5,579 nt of DNA from Bacillota bacterium (lineage in GTDB: Bacteria > Bacillota > Clostridia > Lachnospirales > Bianqueaceae): positions 1 to 5,579 of the forward strand of contig JAFUJY010000155.1 of NCBI GenBank assembly GCA_017467985.1, read 5' to 3'. A program made the translations under genes and the position numbers. Positions within the stretch are counted from its first letter, which is position 1; the number at the start of each line of letters is the position of its first letter. Of the stretch, positions 1 through 4,736 are shown one piece after another. A model generated the notes under the pieces. It ran no database searches, was not told where the DNA came from, and was given only the letters and a program-made list of their open reading frames with translations.

Positions 1-67
1 GGGTATAAGAATGATAAGAAGCCGGCAACGTTTAATATTGTAATGCCAAAAGAAAGGAAAGAGATCA

Positions 68-805
68 ATGCGGATTTTTTTGACAAGCAGTCCATGTGAT
101 GATAATGTGCCGGAGGGTGCGGACCTCCCATGCATATTAAATGTAACAAATGAGTTTGTGGAGAAAATGAGGCAGCGGTGGCGGCCGGAATCCAACTGTC
201 TGATCATATGCGCCTATCCGGACAGTTACGAAGGAAATGACGAGATGGGAGAGACTTTTTATAAGGCATTTAACTTCCATGGTCTGTCTATTCGCAGGAT
301 GGTTTTGTGTGACAGCCGCAATGAGAGCGAACTGCCTCATTTACTTGCAGAGAGTGATTTTGTGATTCTGGCGGGTGGGCATGTACCCACAGAAAATGCA
401 TTTTTTCAGCGGATTGGTCTGCGGGAACTTCTTCAGAAGTTTGATGGTATTGTAATGGGTATCAGCGCAGGAACCATGAATTGTGCAGAAGTAGTTTATG
501 CGCAGCCGGAGGAGCCGGGAGAATCAGTGGATCCGGAATATCAAAGATTTATTCCCGGTTTAGGATTAACGGACATCATGGTGCTTCCCCATTATCAGAT
601 GGTGAAGGGCAATATTCTGGATGGAAAGCGCCTGTATGAAGATATTACGTTCAAAGACAGTATGGGACATGAATTTGTTGTATTGGTGGACGGCAGTTAT
701 ATCATGATAGAGGATGATCTTCGGGAACTGCATGGCGAAGCCTATTTGATTGAGGATGGTTCAATGAGGCTGATTTGCCGGGAAAATGAAATGATAATAA
801 TATGA
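68..805 (+). CDS. Peptidase S51 (PepE-like) family protein
   Basis: Predicted 245-residue cytoplasmic protein of the class I glutamine-amidotransferase-like fold used by peptidase E and cyanophycinase (family S51). What is seen: an N-terminal strand MRIFLTSSP typical of these proteins, an LAGGHVPTEN segment at residues 101-110 matching the family glycine turn, the nucleophile elbow GISAG at 131-135 with Ser133 as likely nucleophile, and LPHYQ at 173-177 with His175 as likely catalytic histidine. Length fits the family (about 205-250). No signal peptide or membrane segment is visible. PepE proper cleaves N-terminal Asp-X dipeptides, but this is a divergent subgroup, so substrate is unknown. 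The start is supported by AAAGGA at 53-58, nine bases upstream. It is followed by its own hairpin and then a separate promoter, so it is probably not part of the glycolytic operon. Family assignment is firm, activity is inference. Confidence 0.87.
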   Translation: MRIFLTSSPCDDNVPEGADLPCILNVTNEFVEKMRQRWRPESNCLIICAYPDSYEGNDEMGETFYKAFNFHGLSIRRMVLCDSRNESELPHLLAESDFVILAGGHVPTENAFFQRIGLRELLQKFDGIVMGISAGTMNCAEVVYAQPEEPGESVDPEYQRFIPGLGLTDIMVLPHYQMVKGNILDGKRLYEDITFKDSMGHEFVVLVDGSYIMIEDDLRELHGEAYLIEDGSMRLICRENEMIII

Positions 806-810
806 GTTGT

Positions 811-842
811 ACAAGATGTGGGTGTAACAGCCCACATCTTGT
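811..842 (+). terminator. Hairpin terminator after the S51 peptidase gene
   Basis: ACAAGATGTGGG (811-822) and CCCACATCTTGT (831-842) form a perfect 12-bp stem around an 8-base loop, starting six bases after the stop codon. The tract behind the stem is T-rich but interrupted; the first clean T run (TTTTTT, 858-863) is 15 bases away. Position and stem strength argue for a transcription terminator separating the upstream gene from the glycolytic operon, but the poor U tract means termination may be incomplete or the hairpin may only protect the 3' end. Confidence 0.72.
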
Positions 843-895
843 GTATTATTGTATATATTTTTTATTCGCATGTCTGAGAAAATGTTATGATTATA

Positions 896-913
896 GTGTT
901 AAATTTTACACAA
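896..913. promoter_or_regulatory. Candidate Rex-like operator upstream of the operon promoter
   Basis: GTGTTAA-ATTT-TACACAA is an imperfect palindrome. It matches 11 of 14 defined positions of the TTGTTAA-N4-TTAACAA form of the Rex (NADH/NAD redox sensor) operator as I remember it, and ends four bases before the -35 element. In many clostridia Rex controls NADH-linked genes, in some lineages including gap, which makes the location sensible. An alternative outer repeat, AGTGTT (895-900) with AACACT (913-918), shares the left arm. AT-rich DNA gives such matches by chance, so this is a candidate only. Confidence 0.33.
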
Positions 914-917
914 ACAC

Positions 918-946
918 TTGATTTTTACGGTAGGATAGGATACAAT
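918..946 (+). promoter_or_regulatory. Sigma-A type promoter of the cggR-like/gap operon
   Basis: TTGATT (918-923) and TACAAT (941-946) match the -35 (4 of 6) and -10 (5 of 6) consensus with an ideal 17-base spacer. The transcript would begin around 952-954, about 45 bases before the regulator start codon. This is the only convincing promoter found in the window, and it lies after the terminator-like hairpin of the preceding gene, so it is expected to drive the whole regulator-gap-pgk-tpiA-gpmI unit. Confidence 0.75.
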
Positions 947-953
947 ACATGGT

Positions 954-978
954 GGAGACATTCGTCATGAGTGTTTCC
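954..978. promoter_or_regulatory. Inverted repeat at the transcription start, candidate repressor operator
   Basis: GGAGACA (954-960) and TGTTTCC (972-978) form an inverted repeat (6 of 7 pairs) with an 11-base spacer. It starts eight bases after the -10 element and ends before the ribosome-binding site. In Bacillus subtilis the CggR operator, built of GGGAC/TGTC-type elements, also lies just downstream of the promoter, where bound repressor blocks the elongating polymerase. The resemblance in position and in the GGxGACA/TGT motifs is suggestive. Binding by the adjacent regulator is inference. Confidence 0.4.
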
Positions 979-982
979 AATG

Positions 983-989
983 AAGGAGG
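983..989 (+). promoter_or_regulatory. Ribosome-binding site setting the regulator start
   Basis: AAGGAGG, a near-perfect Shine-Dalgarno sequence, lies eight bases before the ATG at 998. An in-frame GTG at 971 would open a longer reading frame, but this motif would then be inside the gene and the GTG has no comparable site ahead of it, so 998 is the likely start. Confidence 0.85.
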
Positions 990-997
990 CGTTGTGT

Positions 998-1648
998 ATG
1001 CATTCTGTTTTGGAATGGAGTATGCAGATGATGCCGGAGCAGCGGCGCATCTTTTACAGGCGCTTCCGGATTATGTTCGAATTAAAAAGTTCCGTAGATA
1101 CGGGCAGACGAGTTTTAGCAGTTCGTACGGGTCTGTCGCCGGCCATCATCCGTAAGGAGTGTGGTATATTGGCAGCACAAGGCTTGCTTGCCAATGGCAA
1201 GGGCGGCATGAGGATTACGCCTCAAGGCAGCCAATGGCTTACGGATGCCAGGAAATGGATGCCGGAGTTATTCAAGACAGTTCAGTTAGAAGAATGGCTG
1301 AGGGATGTTTTGAATGGATGGCAGGTTTCCTTGTTGCCGGAAGAAGCGCCGGAAGGCTGCAGTTATATCCGTGCCCCTGAGTTTGGGGGCATGTCCGGTC
1401 AACTGAAACAGTGGCTGCAGGAAAAGGATGTCTGCTTTGAGTGGGCCGGTAATTATTATGATGCAATGGGGAAACTCTTGTTTCGTAATAAGGAAATGCC
1501 CGCAATTGTAAATGACATTCGTATTACAGCGGATGTGTCTTCGGTGGCGGGGGTAAGGTATCTGCTTCAAACGCTGGAGCCGGGGCGTGTCTGGATGAGT
1601 CTGGAATATGCCGGGTATCTATGGGAAAATTATCAAGAAAGAGGCTGA
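998..1648 (+). CDS. cggR: CggR-like (SorC family) repressor with internally shortened effector domain
   Basis: Predicted 216-residue cytoplasmic DNA-binding protein, located immediately before gap as CggR (central glycolytic genes regulator) is in Bacillus. Residues about 12-82 resemble the CggR winged helix-turn-helix: TGRRVLAVRTGLSP at 35-48 lines up with IGRRSLSASLGISE, and GMRITPQG at 70-77 with the GMTLTEEG wing of B. subtilis CggR (recalled from memory). LFKTVQLEEWLRDVLN (91-106) matches the linker helix. Residues about 136-210 then line up without large gaps with the last part of the effector domain: NYYDAMGKLLF (152-162) with GYYFNADGEVVH, and NDIRITADVSS (172-182) with PDIIAVAGGSS. 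CggR is about 340 residues, so roughly 130 central residues are missing, including the GGTT and RGG phosphosugar motifs; the lysine after GGSS is Val183 here. The frame is open throughout, so this is not a simple frameshift. Stop is six bases before gap. It probably binds DNA; its response to fructose-1,6-bisphosphate is doubtful. Confidence 0.7.
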   Translation: MHSVLEWSMQMMPEQRRIFYRRFRIMFELKSSVDTGRRVLAVRTGLSPAIIRKECGILAAQGLLANGKGGMRITPQGSQWLTDARKWMPELFKTVQLEEWLRDVLNGWQVSLLPEEAPEGCSYIRAPEFGGMSGQLKQWLQEKDVCFEWAGNYYDAMGKLLFRNKEMPAIVNDIRITADVSSVAGVRYLLQTLEPGRVWMSLEYAGYLWENYQERG

Positions 1649-1654
1649 AAGAAT

Positions 1655-2647
1655 ATGGCGCGTATTGCAATTAATGGATTTGGTCGTATCGGCCGCAACG
1701 CATTTAAGATTGGTCTGGAAAAGGGACTGGATATTGTTGCGATTAATGACCTGACAGATGCAGCCACGTTGGCCCATTTGCTGAGATACGATTCCTGCTT
1801 TGGTAAATATGCAGGTACGGTAGAGGTAAGAGGCAAAGATCTGGTTGTAAATGGTAAGCTGATTAAGGTTGTTGCAGAACGGGATCCTAAGAATCTTCCC
1901 TGGAAAGAGATGGGGATTGATATCGTAATTGAGTCCACCGGATTTTTTGCATCCGTTGAGAAGTCTCAGGCCCATTTGGATGCGGGAGCAAAGCGAGTAA
2001 TTATTTCTTGTCCTGCGAAGGGAACCAAGTCCTTTGTTATGGGTGTGAATCATATGACATTTGATCCTGCAACGGATTTTATCGTAGATAATGCTTCTTG
2101 TACCACCAATTGTCTGTCCCCGGTAGCGAAGGTGCTGCAGGACAAGTTTGGTATTGTAAAGGGTATGATGACCACAGTACATTCCTATACCAATGATCAG
2201 AAGATTTTGGACTTGCCTCATTCTGATCTGCGCCGTGCAAGAGCTGCTGCCCAGTCTATTATTCCCACCCCCACCGGTGCGGCTGAGGCCGTTGCAAAGG
2301 TTATTCCTTCTTTGAAGGGAAAATTGACATGTATGGCTATGCGGGTTACAACTCCAACAGTTTCCATCGTGGATTTTGTAGCGGAGTTGGAGAAGCCTGT
2401 TACCAAGCAGGAGGTCAATGCAGTGTTTAAGAGTGCTGCAGATGATATTATTCTGGGATATACTGAGGAGCCGTTGGTGTCCATCGACTTCCGTAAGGAT
2501 TCCCGATCCTCCATTATTGATGCTTTGTCCACACTGGTGATTGATGGCAACATGGTCAAGGTTGTGGCATGGTACGATAATGAGTGGATGTATTCTAACC
2601 GGATCGTTGACTTGGCCCGGTACATCGCAGAGGTCTGCGGATATTAA
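1655..2647 (+). CDS. gap: Glyceraldehyde-3-phosphate dehydrogenase, type I (NAD)
   Basis: Converts glyceraldehyde 3-phosphate, phosphate and NAD to 1,3-bisphosphoglycerate and NADH in cytoplasmic glycolysis, reversibly. The 330-residue length is normal. Seen in order: Rossmann NGFGRIGR at 7-14, Asp32 after the second strand (adenosine ribose contact, NAD preference), ESTGFF at 93-98, the catalytic ASCTTNC at 147-153 with Cys149, His176 in TVHSYT, and Leu187-Pro188, the pair typical of NAD-dependent glycolytic rather than NADP-using gluconeogenic enzymes. Phosphate-site residues PTPTGAA (204-210) and Arg230 are present. Oddities: ISCPAK replaces the usual ISAPAK (117-122), RVTTP replaces RVPTP or similar (230-234), and the C-terminal motif reads YDNEWMYSNR where glycine usually stands for methionine. 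AGAGG at 1640-1644, inside the end of the regulator gene, serves as ribosome-binding site, so the two genes may be translationally coupled. Leucine codons are split evenly between TTG and CTG (11 each), unlike downstream genes. Confidence 0.97.
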   Translation: MARIAINGFGRIGRNAFKIGLEKGLDIVAINDLTDAATLAHLLRYDSCFGKYAGTVEVRGKDLVVNGKLIKVVAERDPKNLPWKEMGIDIVIESTGFFASVEKSQAHLDAGAKRVIISCPAKGTKSFVMGVNHMTFDPATDFIVDNASCTTNCLSPVAKVLQDKFGIVKGMMTTVHSYTNDQKILDLPHSDLRRARAAAQSIIPTPTGAAEAVAKVIPSLKGKLTCMAMRVTTPTVSIVDFVAELEKPVTKQEVNAVFKSAADDIILGYTEEPLVSIDFRKDSRSSIIDALSTLVIDGNMVKVVAWYDNEWMYSNRIVDLARYIAEVCGY

Positions 2648-2655
2648 GTGTGTTT

Positions 2656-2675
2656 GTAACAGGCAGAGCCTGTAC
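2656..2675 (+). other. Small hairpin in the gap-pgk gap
   Basis: ACAGGC (2659-2664) and GCCTGT (2668-2673) pair perfectly around a three-base AGA loop; with A2658 bulged, two more pairs (GT/AC) extend the stem to eight. It starts eight bases after the gap stop codon. The following sequence is AT-rich but has no terminator-grade T run near the stem. It may mark a processing or stability boundary in the polycistronic mRNA, or a weak attenuator. The TACAAT inside it has no -35 partner at a proper distance. Confidence 0.4.
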
Positions 2676-2695
2676 AATATATTTTCAACAATTTT

Positions 2696-2702
2696 AAAGG
2701 AG
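2696..2702 (+). promoter_or_regulatory. Ribosome-binding site setting the pgk start
   Basis: AAAGGAG nine bases before the ATG at 2712. The open frame continues upstream to 2541, overlapping the end of gap, but that extension (57 codons) does not resemble Pgk and contains this site, so translation should begin at 2712. Confidence 0.9.
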
Positions 2703-2711
2703 CATTTGGAA

Positions 2712-3905
2712 ATGCTGAATAAAAAGACAGTGGATGATATCCAGTTAAAGGGTAAAAAGGTATTGGTGCGCTGCGATTTTAACGTACCGATGAAAGATGG
2801 TGTGATTACGGATGAGAACCGTATCGTTGCAGCTCTGCCGACCATCAAGAAGTTAATCAATGACGGTGGCCAGGTGATTCTGTGCTCTCATATGGGTAAG
2901 CCGAAGAATGGTCCGGAAGAGAAGTTCTCTCTGGCTCCTGTTGCTAAGCGTCTGTCCGAGCATCTGGGCAAGGAAGTTGTATTTGCAAACGATGACACCG
3001 TAGTTGGTGAGAATGCTAAGGCTGCTGTAGCTGCTATGAACGATGGTGATGTTGTTCTGCTGCAGAACACTCGTTTCCGCAAGGAAGAGACCAAGAACGG
3101 CGAAGAGCTGAGCAAGGAACTGGCTTCTCTGTGTGAAGTATATGTAAATGATGCTTTCGGTGCTGCTCACCGTGCACACTGCTCTACCGTAGGTGTAACT
3201 CAGTTTGTTGATACCGCAGTTGTAGGTTACCTGATGGAGAAGGAAATTAACTTCCTGGGTAATGCTGTAGATAATCCGGTTCGTCCTTTCGTGGCTATTC
3301 TGGGTGGTTCTAAGGTTTCTGATAAGATCAATGTTATCAACAACCTGCTGAACAAGGTTGATACTTTGATCATCGGTGGTGGTATGGCATATACCTTCAT
3401 GAAGGCTCAGGGTTATGAGATTGGTAAGTCTCTGCTGGAAGAGGACAAGATCGAGTATGCTAAGGAAATGATGGCTAAGGCAGAGGAGAAGGGCGTTAAG
3501 CTGCTGCTGCCTGTTGATAACATGGTTTCTAAGGAATTCAATAACGATGCTCCTTTCCGTGCTTGCGAAGGCAACCTGGAAGCAGACGAGATGGCTCTGG
3601 ATATCGGTCCCAAGACTCAGGCTATGTACGCTGAGGCTCTGGCTGATGCTAAGACCGTTGTTTGGAATGGACCCATGGGCGTATTTGAAATGTCCAACTT
3701 TGCTAAGGGTACTGTAGCAATTGCTGAGGCGCTGGCTTCTCTGAAGGATGCTACCACCATTATCGGCGGCGGCGACAGTGCTGCAGCTGTTAACCAGCTG
3801 GGCTTTGGTGACAAGATGAGTCACATCTCCACCGGTGGCGGTGCTTCTCTGGAGTTCCTGGAAGGTAAGGAACTGCCCGGTGTTGTTGCAGTAAACGATA
3901 AGTAA
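2712..3905 (+). CDS. pgk: Phosphoglycerate kinase
   Basis: Transfers the acyl phosphate of 1,3-bisphosphoglycerate to ADP, giving ATP and 3-phosphoglycerate; cytoplasmic and monomeric in most bacteria. The product has 397 residues, the usual length. N-terminal, substrate-binding half: VRCDFNVP at 19-26, Arg37, SHMGKPKN at 59-66 (the common form is SHLGRP), QNTRF at 118-122, NDAFGAAHRAHCS at 146-158 with Arg154. C-terminal, nucleotide-binding half: GGSKVSDK at 198-205, GGGMAYTF at 222-229, NGPMGVFE at 319-326, GGGDSAAAV at 352-360, and STGGGASLEFLEGK at 373-386. All expected motifs are present, so it should be active. It is preceded by a 64-base gap holding a small hairpin and followed by a GC-rich hairpin before tpiA. 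Codon choice is strongly biased (CTG for leucine, GCT, GTT, AAG) beyond about the first 50 codons, as expected for an abundant protein. Confidence 0.98.
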   Translation: MLNKKTVDDIQLKGKKVLVRCDFNVPMKDGVITDENRIVAALPTIKKLINDGGQVILCSHMGKPKNGPEEKFSLAPVAKRLSEHLGKEVVFANDDTVVGENAKAAVAAMNDGDVVLLQNTRFRKEETKNGEELSKELASLCEVYVNDAFGAAHRAHCSTVGVTQFVDTAVVGYLMEKEINFLGNAVDNPVRPFVAILGGSKVSDKINVINNLLNKVDTLIIGGGMAYTFMKAQGYEIGKSLLEEDKIEYAKEMMAKAEEKGVKLLLPVDNMVSKEFNNDAPFRACEGNLEADEMALDIGPKTQAMYAEALADAKTVVWNGPMGVFEMSNFAKGTVAIAEALASLKDATTIIGGGDSAAAVNQLGFGDKMSHISTGGGASLEFLEGKELPGVVAVNDK

Positions 3906-3918
3906 GAATAAGAATTTG

Positions 3919-3950
3919 GGCGGCGCCTGCGGCCGGGCTGCAGGTCCGCC
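3919..3950 (+). other. GC-rich hairpin between pgk and tpiA
   Basis: GGCGG (3919-3923) pairs with CCGCC (3946-3950), and after one bulged C, GCCTGC (3925-3930) pairs with GCAGGT (3940-3945, one G-U). A further short stem can form in the loop. The element starts 14 bases after the pgk stop and is followed by TGATTTTATG, with only four consecutive T. It ends 15 bases before the start of the tpiA ribosome-binding tract. Its GC content is far above the surroundings. It may be a partial terminator, a processing or stability element that tunes tpiA against pgk, or a small palindromic repeat; the sequence does not decide. Confidence 0.55.
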
Positions 3951-3961
3951 TGATTTTATGA

Positions 3962-3969
3962 AAAAGGAG
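3962..3969 (+). promoter_or_regulatory. Ribosome-binding site setting the tpiA start
   Basis: AAAAGGAG lies nine bases before the ATG at 3979. A longer frame could begin at a TTG at 3916, but its 21 extra codons run through the GC-rich hairpin and do not belong to the TIM fold, so 3979 is the start. Confidence 0.9.
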
Positions 3970-3978
3970 CTAAGAAAA

Positions 3979-4725
3979 ATGCGTAAGACAATTGTTGCAG
4001 GAAACTGGAAGATGAATAAGACCCCCAAGGAGGATCTGGAGCTGATTGAGACCTTAAAGCCCCTGGTTGCTGATAACGAAAAGACTGAAGTTGTATTTTG
4101 CCCTCCCTTTGTATCTCTGCTGCTGGCAGTTGAGGCTACCAAGGGAACCAATATCAAGATTGGTGCTCAGAACATGTATTATGAGGAGAGCGGTGCTTAC
4201 ACCGGTGAAGTTGCTCCCAACATGATTAAGGAGTGCGGTTGTGAGTATGTTATTCTGGGCCATTCTGAGCGCAGAGCATATTTTGGTGAGACCGATGAAA
4301 TCGTAAACAAGAAGGTTCTGAAGGCTTTTGAGCATGATTTGATTCCGATCATCTGTGTAGGTGAGACTCTGGAGCAGCGTGATCAGGGTATCACCATTGA
4401 TCTGGTTCGTCTGCAGACCAAGATCGCTCTGAAGGATGTTACTCCTGAAAATGCTAAGAAGGCTGTTATCGCTTATGAGCCTATCTGGGCTATCGGTACC
4501 GGCAGAACCGCTACCAGCGTACAGGCTGAAGAGGTTTGCGGCGCTATCCGTGAGGTTGTTGCTGAAGTATATGGTCAGGAAGTGGCTGACGAGATCCGCG
4601 TACAGTACGGCGGCAGCGTAAATGCAGGCAATGCAGCTGAACTGTTTGCTATGCCCAATATCGACGGCGGTCTGGTTGGCGGTGCCAGCCTGAAGGCTGA
4701 TTTTGCTAAGATTGTAAATTATTAA
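3979..4725 (+). CDS. tpiA: Triosephosphate isomerase
   Basis: Interconverts dihydroxyacetone phosphate and glyceraldehyde 3-phosphate, feeding gap; normally a cytoplasmic homodimer. The 248-residue product has the usual TIM-barrel length. Visible in order: GNWKMNK at 8-14 with catalytic Lys11 (Asn9 beside it), QNMYYEESGAYTGE at 64-77 (dimer-interface loop), GHSERR at 94-99 with the electrophile His95, catalytic Glu167 in AYEPIWAIGTG (165-175), whose second part is the mobile lid loop 6, YGGSV at 210-214, and GGLVGGASL at 230-238, the phosphate-binding end. Every catalytic residue is present. Codon use is highly biased: 15 of 17 leucines are CTG. It is separated from pgk by 73 bases with a strong hairpin and from gpmI by only 11 bases. 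Confidence 0.98.
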   Translation: MRKTIVAGNWKMNKTPKEDLELIETLKPLVADNEKTEVVFCPPFVSLLLAVEATKGTNIKIGAQNMYYEESGAYTGEVAPNMIKECGCEYVILGHSERRAYFGETDEIVNKKVLKAFEHDLIPIICVGETLEQRDQGITIDLVRLQTKIALKDVTPENAKKAVIAYEPIWAIGTGRTATSVQAEEVCGAIREVVAEVYGQEVADEIRVQYGGSVNAGNAAELFAMPNIDGGLVGGASLKADFAKIVNY

Positions 4726-4730
4726 GAGGA
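4726..4730 (+). promoter_or_regulatory. Ribosome-binding site of gpmI
   Basis: GAGGA, directly behind the tpiA stop codon, is six bases from the ATG at 4737. A second in-frame ATG at 4731 abuts the site with no spacing, so 4737 (MSKKTTIL) is preferred. The short distance suggests coupling to tpiA translation. Confidence 0.75.
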
Positions 4731-4736
4731 ATGAAA

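Noticed and set aside
1..99. Possible tail of an upstream gene in frame 1 (32 codons, overlapping the S51 gene by 32 bases)
   Set aside because: An open stretch this short is expected by chance, the residues match nothing I recognise, and another frame also stays open to 41-43. Sequence left of the window is needed to decide.
860..997. Catabolite-responsive (cre) element or T-box/riboswitch in the leader
   Set aside because: No sequence fitting the cre palindrome with a central CG was found, and the predicted leader of about 45 bases is too short for a known riboswitch.
949..1155. 68-codon open frame starting at the ATG at 949
   Set aside because: It overlaps the regulator in another frame, begins at or before the predicted transcription start and has no ribosome-binding site.
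2653..2678. Possible internal promoter before pgk (TACAAT at 2673-2678)
   Set aside because: The only TTG-like upstream hexamer is about 14 bases away and a poor match, and the -10 candidate lies within a hairpin.
1619..2860. 413-codon open frame on the minus strand opposite gap
   Set aside because: It is codon-aligned with gap, and stays open because gap uses no TTA, CTA or TCA codons in that register. The translation has no recognisable motif and no ribosome-binding site stands out.
2853..4157. 434-codon open frame on the minus strand opposite pgk
   Set aside because: Same explanation: it is codon-aligned with pgk and begins to close where pgk has a TTA codon. The low-complexity, serine/leucine-rich translation is typical of antisense shadows of biased genes.
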